DNA of 64,000 nucleotides from NCBI RefSeq assembly GCF_000964465.1, contig NZ_BANH01000024.1, forward strand, positions 124,001 through 188,000. The letters run 5' to 3'. This stretch comes from Gluconobacter thailandicus F149-1 = NBRC 100600 (GTDB lineage: Bacteria > Pseudomonadota > Alphaproteobacteria > Acetobacterales > Acetobacteraceae). Positions 25,944-36,861 of the stretch are shown here, in pieces (position 1 is the first letter of the stretch; each line of letters begins with the position of its first letter). The position numbers were made by a program, and so were the translations under genes. The notes under the pieces were generated by a model. It had not been told where the DNA came from. It saw only the letters and a program-made list of their open reading frames with translations, and searched no databases.

Positions 25944-26939
25944 TTACGGCCTGAAGACAAAACGCAGCTGATGCGTCTGGCCTAGCAGGTTGGAAGGAAT
26001 GGGCAGATGGGCACAGGTTGGGCTCAGCACTGCATCGCGCGCACGCTCCGCCAGCACACGATAGGACGGATCTGCCGCCATCTTCGCTGCCGTGTCTGGA
26101 GCATACTTCACAAGGCGTGCCTCACCCGTTGCATCCACCGTCACAATCAGATGCGCGACAAAGCTCGCATAGTTCCGCGCTTCCGTGTCTTCCGTGTAGC
26201 AACGCCGCACGGAACCACCGATGGCTTTCTGATCCGCCATGGACAGGGACTTGGTAATATCCCCGTTCGGAACACCGCCGCCATCCGGCGCACCACCCTG
26301 CGGCGGGTTGGCTTTCGCCTTGGGCGCATGCGTCTGCTTCTGGTCGGACCGGAAGCTGTCCAGCGTGGCCAGAAGGGAATGACTGTCCGCCTGCGTATTC
26401 TTGGACGCATTCGGCTGAGTCAGGTGTGAGAACTTCGGCGTATCCGGCAGCTTGTCAGCCTTCTGCGTCTGCGGGCTCGGCGGGGCTACCATCGTCGACT
26501 TGGTCGGCGGGGATGGCTTTGGCGGCGACGCAGGCACAGGCTCCGGCGACGGCTCCGTAATCTTGGGCGGAAGCTTCGTCGGTGGCAGAGGCTGAGGCTT
26601 GGTCTCAGGCGCTGGCGGAACCGGCTGCGGAGGCGGTGGGGGCGGAGGCGGTTCTTCCGTCGGCGCTTTCAAAGGAGGCGTCGGAGACGGAGGAGCCTCG
26701 TTCTTCACGGGCGCAGGCGCGGGTGCCGGCTTGGGAGCCGGATGATCAGCCTTGATAGGATGAGTGGGAGGACCAGCCTCCTCGAACTCCATCTGCACCG
26801 CCGGGGGTTCCGGCGGCTCAGGAGGTTTCTCGAACGGGATCCGCACCACCAGGTACAGGATCAGTGCCGCATGGACACCAACCGAACCCAGCAGCGCGTT
26901 GCGAAAGCGACGCCTGTCCGAACGACGTGGACGCACCAC
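25944..26939 (-). CDS. tolA: TolA-like energy-transducing envelope protein
   Basis: 331 residues. A basic N-terminus is followed by one membrane anchor (about 13-34, LLGSVGVHAALILYLVV). Then comes a long Pro/Lys/Glu-rich linker (about 40-180) with runs such as PPPPPPPQP, and a C-terminal globular domain (about 225-331) ending RFVFRP. It is anchored in the inner membrane by TolQR and reaches across the periplasm to TolB and Pal. The linker is proline-rich like TonB instead of the Ala/Lys helix of enteric TolA; position in the tol operon decides the name. Confidence 0.88.
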   Translation of the reverse strand: MVRPRRSDRRRFRNALLGSVGVHAALILYLVVRIPFEKPPEPPEPPAVQMEFEEAGPPTHPIKADHPAPKPAPAPAPVKNEAPPSPTPPLKAPTEEPPPPPPPPQPVPPAPETKPQPLPPTKLPPKITEPSPEPVPASPPKPSPPTKSTMVAPPSPQTQKADKLPDTPKFSHLTQPNASKNTQADSHSLLATLDSFRSDQKQTHAPKAKANPPQGGAPDGGGVPNGDITKSLSMADQKAIGGSVRRCYTEDTEARNYASFVAHLIVTVDATGEARLVKYAPDTAAKMAADPSYRVLAERARDAVLSPTCAHLPIPSNLLGQTHQLRFVFRP

Positions 26940-26951
26940 TGGCGAAGTCCT

Positions 26952-27386
26952 TTACTGGCCGCTCTGAGGCTGCTGAGCGAGCAGCGCCACATGCGTAAAG
27001 CCGCCAGACGTGATCTGACCCATGACCTGCATCACGCGGCCATAGTCGATATGCGCATCGGCACGAACGAAGATCCGATGGTTCGGATCATTCTGGGACT
27101 GGACCTTAAGCTGGTCCACAAGCTGTTCCGGCGTGATCGGATCTTCGCCCAGATACAGCGAACCGTCATTGCGCAGCGAAACCGTGATCGGCTTCGTATC
27201 AGCATTGACCGGGCTGGCATCCGTTTTGGGCAGATCGACATTGACACCACTGGTCATCATCGGTGCCGTCACCATGAAGATGATGAGCAGCACAAGCATG
27301 ACGTCCACCAGCGGTGTGACGTTGATCTCGGATGCCGGACGCCGACGACGGCTCCCTGCGCGTCCTCCTCCAGCGGACATCCCCAT
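26952..27386 (-). CDS. tolR: TolR / ExbD-family proton-channel subunit
   Basis: 144 residues. A Gly/Arg-rich N-terminus precedes EINVTPLVDVMLVLLIIFMVTAP (about 22-44), the family membrane helix with the essential Asp in PLVD. The rest is a periplasmic domain (PITVSLRNDGSLYLGEDPI to the C-terminus). With TolQ it forms the proton-driven motor that energises TolA. It lies three bases after tolQ and 12 before tolA. Confidence 0.95.
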   Translation of the reverse strand: MGMSAGGGRAGSRRRRPASEINVTPLVDVMLVLLIIFMVTAPMMTSGVNVDLPKTDASPVNADTKPITVSLRNDGSLYLGEDPITPEQLVDQLKVQSQNDPNHRIFVRADAHIDYGRVMQVMGQITSGGFTHVALLAQQPQSGQ

Positions 27387-27389
27387 GGA

Positions 27390-28133
27390 TCAGGCCTTCC
27401 CGCTGGACGTCTCGTCCGCACGCTCTTCGGACTGACGGGACAGGATGGCGGCAAATTCGGTTCCGAATGCCTCCATACGGTCCGCAAACTTGTCCGTGGA
27501 GTTGCTGAGAACGTTATAGGCCACGTAGGCGGGAATAGCCGTCACAAGACCAATAGCCGTTGCGAACAGCGCTTCGGAAATACCCGGGGCCACGACGGAA
27601 AGGTTGGTGTTGTGCATGGCGGCAATCGAGCCGAACGCATGCATGATACCCCAGACCGTACCGAACAGACCCACGAACGGTGCTACCGGACCAATCGTCG
27701 CCAGGAAGATCAGGCGACGGCCCAGACGATCATTTTCGCGGGAAACGGTAATATTGATGGCACGGTCGATACGGTCCCGCACGCCACCGCGCGCCAGATC
27801 GATCCCGACGATACGTGCCGAACGACGCCATTCGCCCATGGCTGCACCGAATACGGCGGCCATCGGATGCGTCGGGCGGGCACCATCGGATTCGTAGAGG
27901 TCGTCCAGCGAACCGCCGGACCAGAAACGGTCTTCAAATTCCGTCGCTTCACGATTCACGCGCCGCATCAGAATGATTTTTTCCGCGATGATCGCCCACA
28001 CGCCTGCACTGCACAGGACGAGCCCGATCATGACCAGCTTTACGACGATGGACGCGTGCAGGAACAGGTCCAGAGGCGACAGACCGGCCGCACCGACCGC
28101 CCCAAGCGCACTCGAACTTACCTCATGATCCAC
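27390..28133 (-). CDS. tolQ: TolQ / ExbB-family motor subunit
   Basis: 247 residues with three membrane segments: about 24-46 (ASIVVKLVMIGLVLCSAGVW), 145-170 (LIFLATIGPVAPFVGLFGTVWG) and 185-210 (PGISEALFATAIGLVTAIPA). The GPVAPFVGLFGTVWGIMHAF and EALFATAIGL stretches are the MotA/TolQ/ExbB signature. It is the inner-membrane stator-like part of the Tol motor. It is the first gene of tolQ-tolR-tolA-tolB, 77 bases after ybgC. Confidence 0.96.
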   Translation of the reverse strand: MDHEVSSSALGAVGAAGLSPLDLFLHASIVVKLVMIGLVLCSAGVWAIIAEKIILMRRVNREATEFEDRFWSGGSLDDLYESDGARPTHPMAAVFGAAMGEWRRSARIVGIDLARGGVRDRIDRAINITVSRENDRLGRRLIFLATIGPVAPFVGLFGTVWGIMHAFGSIAAMHNTNLSVVAPGISEALFATAIGLVTAIPAYVAYNVLSNSTDKFADRMEAFGTEFAAILSRQSEERADETSSGKA

Positions 28134-28210
28134 TGTTCTCTCCTGTCCAGATCCTGTCCCTTACGGGTCAGGTCTCTCCATTGCACTTCGTGAGGAAACA
28201 GGAAAGTGGG

Positions 28211-28636
28211 TCAGACCTCTCCAGCCTCGAGTTTTCGAACAGCATCACACCAGCGAGGCGGAATTTTGGCAGGTTTCATTGTTTCTGCAGAAAGGCAGGC
28301 CAGTTCCACATCAATGACAACGGCGGTTTCGTTACCCTTTGAGAAATTCCGCACTGTTTGCTGAAGTTTCAGCCGTGTTGGCGTCATGGCCTCCAGAGCA
28401 GTCTCGATTTCCATTTCATCATCGAGTCGCAACGGGGAGCGATACCGGATGCTGGCCTGCCGGACGACAAAGGCCAGACCGAAATCATTCAGAAGTTCCG
28501 TAACGGACGCATCCGCATCCCGCATGGCCTCACTGCGTGCACGTTCGGCAAAGCCGAGATAGCGCGCGTGATAGACAATCCCCCCGGCATCCGTGTCTTC
28601 GTAATAAACCCGGAACCGGATTTTATGCGTTGCCAT
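28211..28636 (-). CDS. ybgC: Tol-Pal associated acyl-CoA thioesterase YbgC
   Basis: 141 residues, hotdog fold. The signature VYYEDTDAGGIVYHARYLGFAERARSE (about 9-35) includes the catalytic Asp. The family hydrolyses short-chain acyl-CoA or acyl-ACP and may act in phospholipid metabolism. It directly precedes tolQ, as in many proteobacteria, which supports the YbgC subgroup over other 4-hydroxybenzoyl-CoA thioesterases. Confidence 0.93.
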   Translation of the reverse strand: MATHKIRFRVYYEDTDAGGIVYHARYLGFAERARSEAMRDADASVTELLNDFGLAFVVRQASIRYRSPLRLDDEMEIETALEAMTPTRLKLQQTVRNFSKGNETAVVIDVELACLSAETMKPAKIPPRWCDAVRKLEAGEV

Positions 28637-28662
28637 CAGATCCTCCGCTCATGTGCCCGGTT

Positions 28663-29706
28663 TCAGCCCGCCGTATCGTCATCGAGCGCAGAAAGGAGAT
28701 CCACCTGGCTCGCTGGCGGGTTCAGCCCCAGATGGCGCCACCCCGCCTCACCCAGCATACGGCCTCGTGCTGTCCGAAGCACCATACCTTCCTGAATCAG
28801 GTAAGGCTCAATGACATCTTCCAGTGTATCGCGTGCTTCCGCCAGACCAGCCGCAAGCGTTTCAACACCCACCGGGCCGCCATGATGGTGTTCCGCAATC
28901 CGCACCAGATAGCGCCGGTCCATCGCATCCAGACCGCGCTCATCAACTTCAAGACGTGACAGCGCCGCATCCGCCGTGGCGCGATCGATGATCGGCTTCT
29001 TCGCCACCAAAGCAAAATCGCGCACCCGACGCAAAAGACGCCCGGCAATACGCGGCGTCCCACGGGAACGGCGGGCAATTTCTTCCGCGCCATCGTCATT
29101 CAGATGCACACCGAGCTTGGTCGCTCCACGAGACACGATGGCCCGCAGTTCATCCGGCGTATAAAAAACAAGTCGCAGGGGAATGCCGAAGCGATCCCGC
29201 AAAGGCGTGGCCAACAGACCGGCACGCGTCGTGGCGGCAACAAGCGTGAACGGGGCGAGATCAATCCGCACAGATCGAGCCGCTGGCCCCTCCCCGATAA
29301 TCAGATCGAGCTGGAAATCTTCCATCGCAGGATAGAGAATTTCCTCAATCGCGGGCTGAAGACGGTGAATTTCGTCAATGAACAGCACATCGCGTGGCTG
29401 GAGATTCGTCAGGATCGCCGCCAGATCTCCTGCCCGCTGAATGACCGGCCCGGATGTGGCCCGGAAACCGACACCCAACTCACGGGACACAATCTGTGCC
29501 AGTGTCGTCTTACCCAGACCCGGAGGGCCATGCAGCAAGACGTGATCCAAGGCCTCGCCACGGGCCTTGGCAGCCTCGATGAAAATAGCAAGATTTTCCC
29601 GGCTAGCTTTCTGCCCTGTAAAATCAGCAAGGCTCTCCGGTCTTAACCCGCTCTCTGCAATATCTTCCGGCAGACGAGCCGGGTCCGTTTCCCGAAATTC
29701 GCTCAT
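28663..29706 (-). CDS. ruvB: Holliday junction branch-migration helicase RuvB
   Basis: 347 residues from the ATG at 29706, which overlaps the ruvA stop by four bases. AAA+ module: Walker [16 protein letters not shown], Walker [10 protein letters not shown], sensor-1 LVAATTRAG, and a C-terminal winged helix ([18 protein letters not shown]). As a hexameric motor it pulls DNA through the RuvA-junction complex. The longer frame from 29727 is inside ruvA and not needed. Confidence 0.97.
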   Translation of the reverse strand: MSEFRETDPARLPEDIAESGLRPESLADFTGQKASRENLAIFIEAAKARGEALDHVLLHGPPGLGKTTLAQIVSRELGVGFRATSGPVIQRAGDLAAILTNLQPRDVLFIDEIHRLQPAIEEILYPAMEDFQLDLIIGEGPAARSVRIDLAPFTLVAATTRAGLLATPLRDRFGIPLRLVFYTPDELRAIVSRGATKLGVHLNDDGAEEIARRSRGTPRIAGRLLRRVRDFALVAKKPIIDRATADAALSRLEVDERGLDAMDRRYLVRIAEHHHGGPVGVETLAAGLAEARDTLEDVIEPYLIQEGMVLRTARGRMLGEAGWRHLGLNPPASQVDLLSALDDDTAG

Positions 29707-30305
29707 CGGGCCAGTTCCTTCAGGCAAAGACGGATGGCCAGATCAAGGCTGGCGTTCTCGTTTTCAGCCAGAACACGACTCAGCACCGGCCATGCCTCTG
29801 CTCGACGGAAGCCAAGACCTGCCAGCGCCAGCAGCGCATCATTCTCAACGCTTGGCCCGGTCACGATCCCCGGCATCGGCGCAGCAGCTCCGCCACCTGG
29901 CATCTTGGCAACCTTGTTGCGCAGTTCGCTCAGAATACGGTCCGCAAGGCGTGGCCCGACACCAGCAGCACGTGTCAAAGATCCACGGTCCCCGGCATTA
30001 ATGGCCAGCAGAATTTCACCCGGGGAATTAGCTGACAGAATAGCCAGCGCAACCTTGGCGCCCACGCCCTGAACAGTCGTTAGCAGACGGAACCATTCTC
30101 GCTCGTCGGCAGTCCCGAACCCATACAGCAGGATCGCGTCTTCCCGCACCACGGTCTCAATCAGCAAACGCGCCACTTCCGGCGGGTGCGGAACCGTGCC
30201 GAGCGTGCGCGTTGAGGCGGACACCTCATAACCAACGCCATTGACGTCTACGATGCAGCGCTCGCCTTCAATCTGCCCGACAAGGCCAGTCAGTTGTCCG
30301 ATCAT
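29703..30305 (-). CDS. ruvA: Holliday junction-binding protein RuvA
   Basis: 200 residues. The OB domain ([28 protein letters not shown]) is followed by helix-hairpin-helix motifs ([16 protein letters not shown] and [17 protein letters not shown]) and a C-terminal domain III (about 150-200) that contacts RuvB. The tetramer holds the four-way junction in a square-planar form. It is coupled to ruvC upstream and ruvB downstream by ATGA overlaps. Confidence 0.97.
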   Translation of the reverse strand: MIGQLTGLVGQIEGERCIVDVNGVGYEVSASTRTLGTVPHPPEVARLLIETVVREDAILLYGFGTADEREWFRLLTTVQGVGAKVALAILSANSPGEILLAINAGDRGSLTRAAGVGPRLADRILSELRNKVAKMPGGGAAAPMPGIVTGPSVENDALLALAGLGFRRAEAWPVLSRVLAENENASLDLAIRLCLKELAR

Positions 30306-30808
30306 GCCATTCGCCTTCCCACAGCCACGTGCGCTGCGCTGGCACGATGATGCGCGTGGCAGATCGCCACGGCCAAAGCATCGGACGCATCCGCCTTGTG
30401 AATAGCCACACCCGGAAGCAGGCGTTTCACCATCATCGTGACCTGTTCCTTTGTGGCAGACCCTGTTCCCACAACGGATTTTTTGACCGTCATGGCGCCA
30501 TATTCTGCGACCGGAAGCCCTTCATAGGCAGGCGTCAGAAGCGCCACACCGCGAGCGTAGCCAAGCTTGAGCGTCGAAGAGCCGTTGCGGTTCACGTAAG
30601 TTTCCTCAACCGCGGCTTCAGCGGGAGCATACTCACGGATCAGGTTCTGCAACTTCCCATGCAGCTCACAGAGCCGCAGGGGAACCGATTCATGGCCATC
30701 CGTTGCAATTACACCGGAGGCCACATGTTTCAGGCGGTTGCCATCCACATCAATAATCCCCCAGCCCATGAAACGCAGGCCGGGATCTATGCCCATCAGA
30801 CGGATCAA
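30302..30808 (-). CDS. ruvC: Holliday junction resolvase RuvC
   Basis: 168 residues with an RNase H-like fold. Catalytic acids are seen in MGIDPGLR (Asp8), [11 protein letters not shown] (Glu) and [14 protein letters not shown] (two Asp). The dimer nicks opposite strands of the junction. The first ATG and the ATG four codons later are both possible starts. It overlaps yebC by four bases upstream and ruvA by four bases downstream. Confidence 0.96.
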   Translation of the reverse strand: MIRLMGIDPGLRFMGWGIIDVDGNRLKHVASGVIATDGHESVPLRLCELHGKLQNLIREYAPAEAAVEETYVNRNGSSTLKLGYARGVALLTPAYEGLPVAEYGAMTVKKSVVGTGSATKEQVTMMVKRLLPGVAIHKADASDALAVAICHAHHRASAAHVAVGRRMA

Positions 30809-31554
30809 GCGGCGAGCGCCTGAGCCACGTCATCCGGAAGGTCAAAGTTGGCGTACACAGCCTGAACGTCGTCGTTGTCTTCCAGAACGTCGATCAGCTT
30901 CAGAACCGTCCGGGCCTTCTCTTCGTCCAGCGAAACGCTGTTTTCCGGGCGCCAGTCCAGCTTGGCGGACTGCGGCTCGCCAAAACGGCTCTCAAGGGCG
31001 TCACGAACCGCGAAGAAATTTTCCATTTCGCAGGTGATCTCGTGACCTTCCTCGGTCAGCACAGCATTGTCAGCACCAGCTTCAATGGCGGCTTCGAGCA
31101 TCTCGTCTTCAGACGCCGCATCAACCGGATAGGTCACGACACCCAGACGCTGGAACATAAAGGACACCGAGTTCGATTCACCCAGTGAGCCGCCATGCTT
31201 GGAAAATGCAGCGCGGACTTCGCCAGCCGTACGATTCCGGTTGTCGGTCAGGCCTTCGACAATGATCGCCACGCCAGCCGGGCCATAGCCCTCGTAGCGG
31301 ACTTCCACATAGTCTTCCCCGCCGGCAGCACCGGATGCCTTCTTAATAGCGCGCTCTACATTGTCTTTGGGCATGTTCGCTTCACGTGCGGCCGTAACAG
31401 CGGCACGCAGACGCGGGTTGGACGCCGGGTCAGGCAGACCGGACCGCGCTGCAACCGTAATTTCACGCAGGATCTTGGCGAACTGCTTGGCGCGCTTGGC
31501 ATCCTGCGCACCCTTGCGGTGCATGATGTTCTTAAATTGCGAATGACCGGCCAT
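30805..31554 (-). CDS. yebC: YebC/PmpR-family protein
   Basis: 249 residues with the family start [21 protein letters not shown] and the acidic centre [16 protein letters not shown]. Members are described as transcriptional regulators, and more recently some as factors that relieve ribosome stalling at proline tracts. The family often precedes ruvC, as it does here with a four-base overlap. The proline-rich proteins in this window (TolA, the PPPPVVYA protein) make the translation role worth noting, but that link is speculation. Confidence 0.95.
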   Translation of the reverse strand: MAGHSQFKNIMHRKGAQDAKRAKQFAKILREITVAARSGLPDPASNPRLRAAVTAAREANMPKDNVERAIKKASGAAGGEDYVEVRYEGYGPAGVAIIVEGLTDNRNRTAGEVRAAFSKHGGSLGESNSVSFMFQRLGVVTYPVDAASEDEMLEAAIEAGADNAVLTEEGHEITCEMENFFAVRDALESRFGEPQSAKLDWRPENSVSLDEEKARTVLKLIDVLEDNDDVQAVYANFDLPDDVAQALAA

Positions 31555-31586
31555 CGGTCGCTCCTTCCTCTACGGGTGTCAGAGGC

Positions 31587-34331
31587 TCAGGCGAGCCTGC
31601 CATGACAGTGTTTGAACTTCTGGCCCGATCCACACGGGCAAAGCGCATTGCGCGGTGTTTCTTCATACCACCGCTGAAGCGTGGCTGCATCTGGCTCTTC
31701 CACCGAACCCTGCGCAGCAAACTGCGGCTGCGGGGCGGCAAAGCTCATAACCGGCTGCGAAGCCTGCTCAAGGGAGGCCGGAGCGGCAGGCGGGGCCTCG
31801 AATGTCTCATGCTGGGCAGACGTATCCACAACCGGATAAGGTGGTGGCTCACTCACGGCCTGAATGCGGCACATGGTCTGCGTCACACGCAGACGCATGT
31901 CATCCAGCATGGCCGTGAACATCTGGAAGGCTTCCTGCTTGTATTCGTTCAGCGGATCACGCTGACCGTAAGCACGCAGGCCAATGCCCTGACGGAGTTG
32001 GTCCAGCCCATGCAGATGCTCTTTCCACACGGCATCGAACGTCGTGAGCACAACCTGCTTCTCGATCATGCGCATGAGTTCCGGCCCCATGTTCGCCGTA
32101 CGGGCGGCCTGAGCCTTCTGGGCTTCGGCTTCCACACGCTCGATCACGCCTTCTGCATCCATGCCATCTTCCTTTGCCCATTCGGCAATCGGAAGATCGA
32201 GGTTCAGGGTCTCTATCAGGCTCTTGGAAAGCCCTGCCGTATCCCAGGCTTCCGCAAAGGACTTCTCAGGAATATGGGCGTGAACCAGATCCTCGATAGT
32301 GTGCAAACGCAGCTCCGCGATCACACCAGACAGATCTTCAGACGACATGTATTCCTTGCGCTGGGAATAGACTTCCTTGCGCTGGTCATTCATGACGTCG
32401 TCGTATTTCAGCGTGTTCTTGCGCATGTCGAAGTTGCGGGCTTCAACGCGCTTCTGAGCCTTCTCGACGGCCTTGTTCAGCCAGGGGTGAACAATCGCCT
32501 CCCCTTCCTTCAGGCCCATCTTCTGCATCATCGCGCCCATACGGTCGCCAGAGAAAATGCGGATCAGATCGTCTTCAAGTGACAGGAAGAAGCGCGAATT
32601 ACCCGGATCGCCCTGACGTCCCGAACGGCCACGCAGCTGGTTATCAACACGACGGCTCTCATGGCGCTCCGTCCCGATCACATACAGACCACCGGATTCA
32701 TGAACGGCGCCATGATTGGCCTCGACAGCCGCCCGGATCTCCTCGGTAATGCGCGCCCGTTCCGCTTCATCCTCGATGCCGTCCGTGTAGGCATGGGTCA
32801 GCATTTCAATATTGCCACCCAGCTTGATGTCCGTACCGCGACCAGCCATGTTCGTGGCGATCGTGATGGCACCGGGCGCACCAGCCTGAGCAATGATGCT
32901 GGCTTCTTTCTCGTGGTGCCGTGCATTGAGCACGTTATGCTTGATGCCGCGTCCAGTCAGGATGCTGGAAAGGTATTCACTCTTCTCGATGGACGTCGTG
33001 CCCACCAGGATCGGCTGTCCCTTCGCACTGACTTCCTGAATCAGATCGGCAACGGCGTTGAATTTCTCACCCGCCGTCAGATAAACTTCATCGTCCGTAT
33101 CAATCCGCTTCACCTGACGGTTCGTCGGGATTTCCACAACCGTCAGATTGTAGATTTCCGCAAATTCGTCAGCCTCAGTCATGGCCGTACCGGTCATGCC
33201 GGACAGTTTCGGATACAGACGGAAGTAGTTCTGGAACGTGATGGATGCGAGCGTCTGGTTTTCCTGCTGGATCTCGACGTGCTCTTTCGCTTCCAACGCC
33301 TGATGCAGACCGTCGGAATAACGGCGCCCATCCATCATACGGCCAGTGAATTCATCAATGATGATCACCTTGCCATCACGGACGATGTAATCAACGTCCC
33401 GCGTAAACAGCGTATAGGCCCGCAGGGACTGCTGAACGTGATGAACTACAGCCACGTTATGGATGTCGTACAGACCGCCTTCCTGCAGAACGCCGGCTTC
33501 ATTCAGAAGCTCTTCAATGCGGTGAGAGCCAGCCTCGGTCAGCGTAACGCTGCGCTGCTTCTCGTCCTTGTCGAAGGTCTCGGGTTCCAGCACAAGCTTC
33601 GCCACGACCGCGTCAACCGTTCGGTACAGATCTGAACTGTCATCGGCGGGACCGGAAATGATCAGCGGCGTCCGAGCTTCGTCGATCAGGATGCTGTCCA
33701 CTTCATCCACGATTGCGTGGTTGAACGGACGCTGCACCATGTCGCCGAGCGAATATTTCATATTGTCGCGCAGATAATCGAAGCCGAACTCGTTGTTCGT
33801 TCCGTAGGTAATATCTGCGGCATAAGCTTCACGACGCTCTTCATCCGCCAGATTGGGGATGATCACGCCTGTCGTCAGACCAAGGAAGCTGTAAAGAACC
33901 GACATTTCTTCGGCGTCACGACGGGCCAGATAGTCGTTCACCGTCACGACATGCACGCCCTTGCCGGACAGCGCGTTCAGGTAAACGGCCAGCGTGGCAA
34001 CAAGAGTCTTACCCTCGCCTGTCCGCATTTCAGCAATACGGCCGTCATGCAGAACCATCGCGCCGATCAGCTGTACATCGAAGTGACGCTTGCCCATTAC
34101 ACGACGGGACGCTTCCCGGCAGACAGCAAAGGCTTCCGGCAGCATCGCATCCAGCGTTTCGCCTTTGGCGACACGTTCTTTGAACTCTACCGTCTTATGC
34201 TGAAGCTGCTCGTCACTGAGCGCCTGAACCGTGGGCTCCAGAGCGTTGATCTCGGGCACACGGCGCTGATACGCCTTGAGCGAACGATCATTGGCGGAAC
34301 CGAAGAGGGCGCGTGCGAGGCGTGCGAACAT
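31587..34331 (-). CDS. secA: Protein translocase ATPase SecA
   Basis: 914 residues from the ATG at 34331 (a longer frame to 34376 is not supported). Order of parts: Walker [18 protein letters not shown] (about 100), preprotein cross-linking region, Walker [14 protein letters not shown], helicase motif [10 protein letters not shown], scaffold and wing domains. The C-terminal zinc finger is [14 protein letters not shown], which binds SecB and phospholipid. It drives unfolded proteins through SecYEG. It is followed after 32 bases by yebC. A hairpin lies in its leader. Confidence 0.98.
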   Translation of the reverse strand: MFARLARALFGSANDRSLKAYQRRVPEINALEPTVQALSDEQLQHKTVEFKERVAKGETLDAMLPEAFAVCREASRRVMGKRHFDVQLIGAMVLHDGRIAEMRTGEGKTLVATLAVYLNALSGKGVHVVTVNDYLARRDAEEMSVLYSFLGLTTGVIIPNLADEERREAYAADITYGTNNEFGFDYLRDNMKYSLGDMVQRPFNHAIVDEVDSILIDEARTPLIISGPADDSSDLYRTVDAVVAKLVLEPETFDKDEKQRSVTLTEAGSHRIEELLNEAGVLQEGGLYDIHNVAVVHHVQQSLRAYTLFTRDVDYIVRDGKVIIIDEFTGRMMDGRRYSDGLHQALEAKEHVEIQQENQTLASITFQNYFRLYPKLSGMTGTAMTEADEFAEIYNLTVVEIPTNRQVKRIDTDDEVYLTAGEKFNAVADLIQEVSAKGQPILVGTTSIEKSEYLSSILTGRGIKHNVLNARHHEKEASIIAQAGAPGAITIATNMAGRGTDIKLGGNIEMLTHAYTDGIEDEAERARITEEIRAAVEANHGAVHESGGLYVIGTERHESRRVDNQLRGRSGRQGDPGNSRFFLSLEDDLIRIFSGDRMGAMMQKMGLKEGEAIVHPWLNKAVEKAQKRVEARNFDMRKNTLKYDDVMNDQRKEVYSQRKEYMSSEDLSGVIAELRLHTIEDLVHAHIPEKSFAEAWDTAGLSKSLIETLNLDLPIAEWAKEDGMDAEGVIERVEAEAQKAQAARTANMGPELMRMIEKQVVLTTFDAVWKEHLHGLDQLRQGIGLRAYGQRDPLNEYKQEAFQMFTAMLDDMRLRVTQTMCRIQAVSEPPPYPVVDTSAQHETFEAPPAAPASLEQASQPVMSFAAPQPQFAAQGSVEEPDAATLQRWYEETPRNALCPCGSGQKFKHCHGRLA

Positions 34332-34367
34332 GCTGAACCTTGAGATGCCGAGCACCCGACCCGAAGC

Positions 34368-34387
34368 TCTTTCCACCAGCGGAAAGA
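34368..34387 (-). promoter_or_regulatory. Hairpin in secA leader
   Basis: Perfect stem TCTTTCC/GGAAAGA with loop of six, ending 37 bases before the secA ATG. It could be part of the transcribed leader; no SecM-like ORF is evident beside it. Confidence 0.25.
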
Positions 34388-34600
34388 CCTCCCAAATCGG
34401 GCAATCACGATTTTCACGTCACGTGGAGATAGGACCCGCGTGCTCACGGGTCAATGGAGAGGTACCCGAGAGGTCCACTAAAATGCCCATTTCCGGAGTG
34501 TGACGGAATGGTAAGGGAGCACGCTCTTGCAGGGTTGAGCGCGCTTTGTCATGGTGCTGCCCATTCGTTTTCCTCCTTCTTTATGGTCCGAGGTATTTTC

Positions 34601-35518
34601 ATGCGGCTTTCCCGCTCCACTCTCGCCTGTGCGGCACTTCTGGCTGGCACGTCGGTTTCAGCTCCTCTCGCCTTCGCGGCTCCGGCAACCCCGGCTGCAG
34701 CTCCGGCACCGGCTGCAGCCCCTGCTCCGAACCCGGACATGGTGATCGCGACCGTCAATGGCGAAAAAATTACCCTCGGCGACGTTCAGCAGGCTGCTGG
34801 CAACCTGCCACCGCAGGCCCGTCAGCTTCAGCCGTCCATGCTGATCCCGCTGCTGGTCAACCAGCTCGTCGATCAGAAGGCGATCCAGATCGCTGCCGGC
34901 AAGGAAGGTCTGACCAGCAAGCCGGAAGTCAAGGCTGCCATGCAGAACGCTGCCAACAGCGCCCTGCAGAATGCCTATCTGGAAGAGAAGGTCGCCCCTC
35001 TCGTGACCGATGCGGCTCTGCACGACTACTACCAGACGCATTACGCCAACCAGAAGCCTGAGCAGGAAGTTCACGCTCGCCACATTCTCGTGGAGACCGA
35101 GGCACAGGCCAAGGACATCATCGCCCAGCTCAACAAGGGTGCTGACTTCGCGAAGCTTGCTGGCCAGCTGTCCAAGGACAAGGGGTCCGCGGGCGCAAAC
35201 GGTGGCGATCTTGGCTGGTTCAAGAAGGGCGACATGCTGCCGGCTTTTTCTGACGCCGCGTTCGCCATGAAGCCGAACACGATCTCCCAGACGCCGGTGC
35301 ACACGCAGTATGGCTACCACGTGATCCAGGTTCTGGGCACGCGGACCGCTCCGATCCCGAGCTTCGACCAGATCCACGATCAGGTTCGTCAGGAACTGAT
35401 CCGTGACAAGGTTCGCCAGATCGTTCAGCAGGCTGAATCGCAGGTGAAAGTTGTTCACTTCGATGCACAGGGCAAGCCGGTCTCCGACGCCCCGGCTGCG
35501 GCTCCGGCCAAGAAGTAA
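34601..35518 (+). CDS. Periplasmic parvulin-type peptidyl-prolyl isomerase
   Basis: 305 residues from the ATG at 34601 (AGG ribosome-binding site eight bases before); the longer frame lacks support. It has a signal peptide (RLSRSTLACAALLAGTSVS, cleavage near AFAAP), an Ala/Pro linker, an N-terminal helical chaperone part (about 45-155) and a parvulin domain (about 160-265: HARHILVETEAQAKDII, GGDLGWFKKGDMLPAF, YGYHVIQVLG). It helps fold outer-membrane and periplasmic proteins, like SurA/PpiC/PrsA. It is divergent from secA, a sensible functional pairing. Confidence 0.93.
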   Translation: MRLSRSTLACAALLAGTSVSAPLAFAAPATPAAAPAPAAAPAPNPDMVIATVNGEKITLGDVQQAAGNLPPQARQLQPSMLIPLLVNQLVDQKAIQIAAGKEGLTSKPEVKAAMQNAANSALQNAYLEEKVAPLVTDAALHDYYQTHYANQKPEQEVHARHILVETEAQAKDIIAQLNKGADFAKLAGQLSKDKGSAGANGGDLGWFKKGDMLPAFSDAAFAMKPNTISQTPVHTQYGYHVIQVLGTRTAPIPSFDQIHDQVRQELIRDKVRQIVQQAESQVKVVHFDAQGKPVSDAPAAAPAKK

Positions 35519-35522
35519 GACC

Positions 35523-36758
35523 ATGGGAAAGCCGATCGCCGTCTCTCCGCTGTCCCGTCCCCTTCCGGACCTTTCAACGGTTGCCGGCGTGCGGCTTTCC
35601 GCCGTCGCTGCGGGCGTCCGCTATCAGGGCCGTACGGACCTGATGCTGGCGGAGTTTGCCCCTGGCACGGTTGTCGCAGGCGTTTACACCCGTAACGCCT
35701 GCCCTGGCGCACCCATCCTGTGGTGCCGTCAGGCCCAGACAACTCCCTATGCCCGCGCTCTTCTGGTCAACGCCGGAAACGCCAATGTCTTCACCGGGCG
35801 CGCAGGTATCCAGGCCTGTGAAGACTGCGCTGACGCTGTCAGTGCCATGTTTGACTGTCCGCCGCAGGACGTGTTCCTCGCCTCAACAGGTGTGATTGGC
35901 GAGAAACTTCCCCAGCAGCGCATTATTGACGCCCTTCCCGCTGCGCAGGCTGGCCTCGACGAAAACAACTGGGAACAGGCTGCCCGCGCCATCATGACGA
36001 CGGACACCTTCCCCAAAGCCGCCCGGCGTGACGTGACCATCAACGGAACACCCGTTCGCCTTCAGGGCATCGCCAAGGGGTCCGGCATGGTCGCCCCTGA
36101 CATGGCCACAATGCTGGCCTATGTCGCGACTGACGCCAAGATTCCGCAGAATATTCTTCAGTCACTGCTGTCTGCCGGCTGCGCCAAGAGCTTCAATTCC
36201 ATTACCGTCGATTCGGATACGTCCACGTCTGACATGCTGGTCCTGTTCGCCACAGGTCTGGCCGACAATGAACCGGTCACTGGCCCTCACGACCCCGCTC
36301 TCGCCGAATTTACCGAAGCCCTGAACGACCTGCTGCTGGAACTCGCCATTCTCGTCGTCCGTGATGGTGAAGGCGCCACGAAGCAGATCCGCGTGGATGT
36401 CACGGGGGCGGAATCGGATTTTTCTGCCCATCGCATTGCTCTCTCGATTGCCAACTCGCCACTGGTCAAGACGGCCATCGCTGGCGAAGACGCAAACTGG
36501 GGTCGTGTCGTGATGGCTGTAGGCAAAAGCGGCGAGCCGGCGGACCGTGACCGCCTGTCCGTCGCCATGGGCGGCACGTGGATTGCGCGCGAAGGTGGCG
36601 TCGTTGAAGATTATGACGAAGCCCCTGTCGTGGCTCATATGAAGGGTCAGGACATCGAAATTACGGTTGATCTTGGGCTAGGTGATGGGCAGGCGCGCGT
36701 TTGGACCTGCGACCTGACCCATGGTTACATCGACATCAACGGATCCTATCGCAGCTAA
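35523..36758 (+). CDS. argJ: Bifunctional ornithine acetyltransferase / N-acetylglutamate synthase
   Basis: 411 residues from the ATG at 35523; five bases separate it from the PPIase stop. The self-cleavage site is KGSGMVAPDMATML with the nucleophilic Thr196 becoming the N-terminus of the beta chain. Other family stretches are LVNAGNANVFTG and EDANWGRVVMAVGKSG. It recycles the acetyl group in the arginine pathway and may also make N-acetylglutamate. Cytoplasmic heterotetramer. Confidence 0.95.
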   Translation: MGKPIAVSPLSRPLPDLSTVAGVRLSAVAAGVRYQGRTDLMLAEFAPGTVVAGVYTRNACPGAPILWCRQAQTTPYARALLVNAGNANVFTGRAGIQACEDCADAVSAMFDCPPQDVFLASTGVIGEKLPQQRIIDALPAAQAGLDENNWEQAARAIMTTDTFPKAARRDVTINGTPVRLQGIAKGSGMVAPDMATMLAYVATDAKIPQNILQSLLSAGCAKSFNSITVDSDTSTSDMLVLFATGLADNEPVTGPHDPALAEFTEALNDLLLELAILVVRDGEGATKQIRVDVTGAESDFSAHRIALSIANSPLVKTAIAGEDANWGRVVMAVGKSGEPADRDRLSVAMGGTWIAREGGVVEDYDEAPVVAHMKGQDIEITVDLGLGDGQARVWTCDLTHGYIDINGSYRS

Positions 36759-36861
36759 AGCGGTCAACACGAGAGCGGGAGCAGGGGTTGTGCACCTCTT
36801 CCGCTGCCTTTAGCACAGTCATCAGCCCAATTGGCGGGCGCCCGATAAGAGGAAACTGTCC

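Noticed and set aside
26742-28193. 483-codon plus-strand frame opposite tolQ, tolR and tolA
   Set aside because: Antisense shadow of three well-identified tol genes; the product is His/Arg-rich without any domain.
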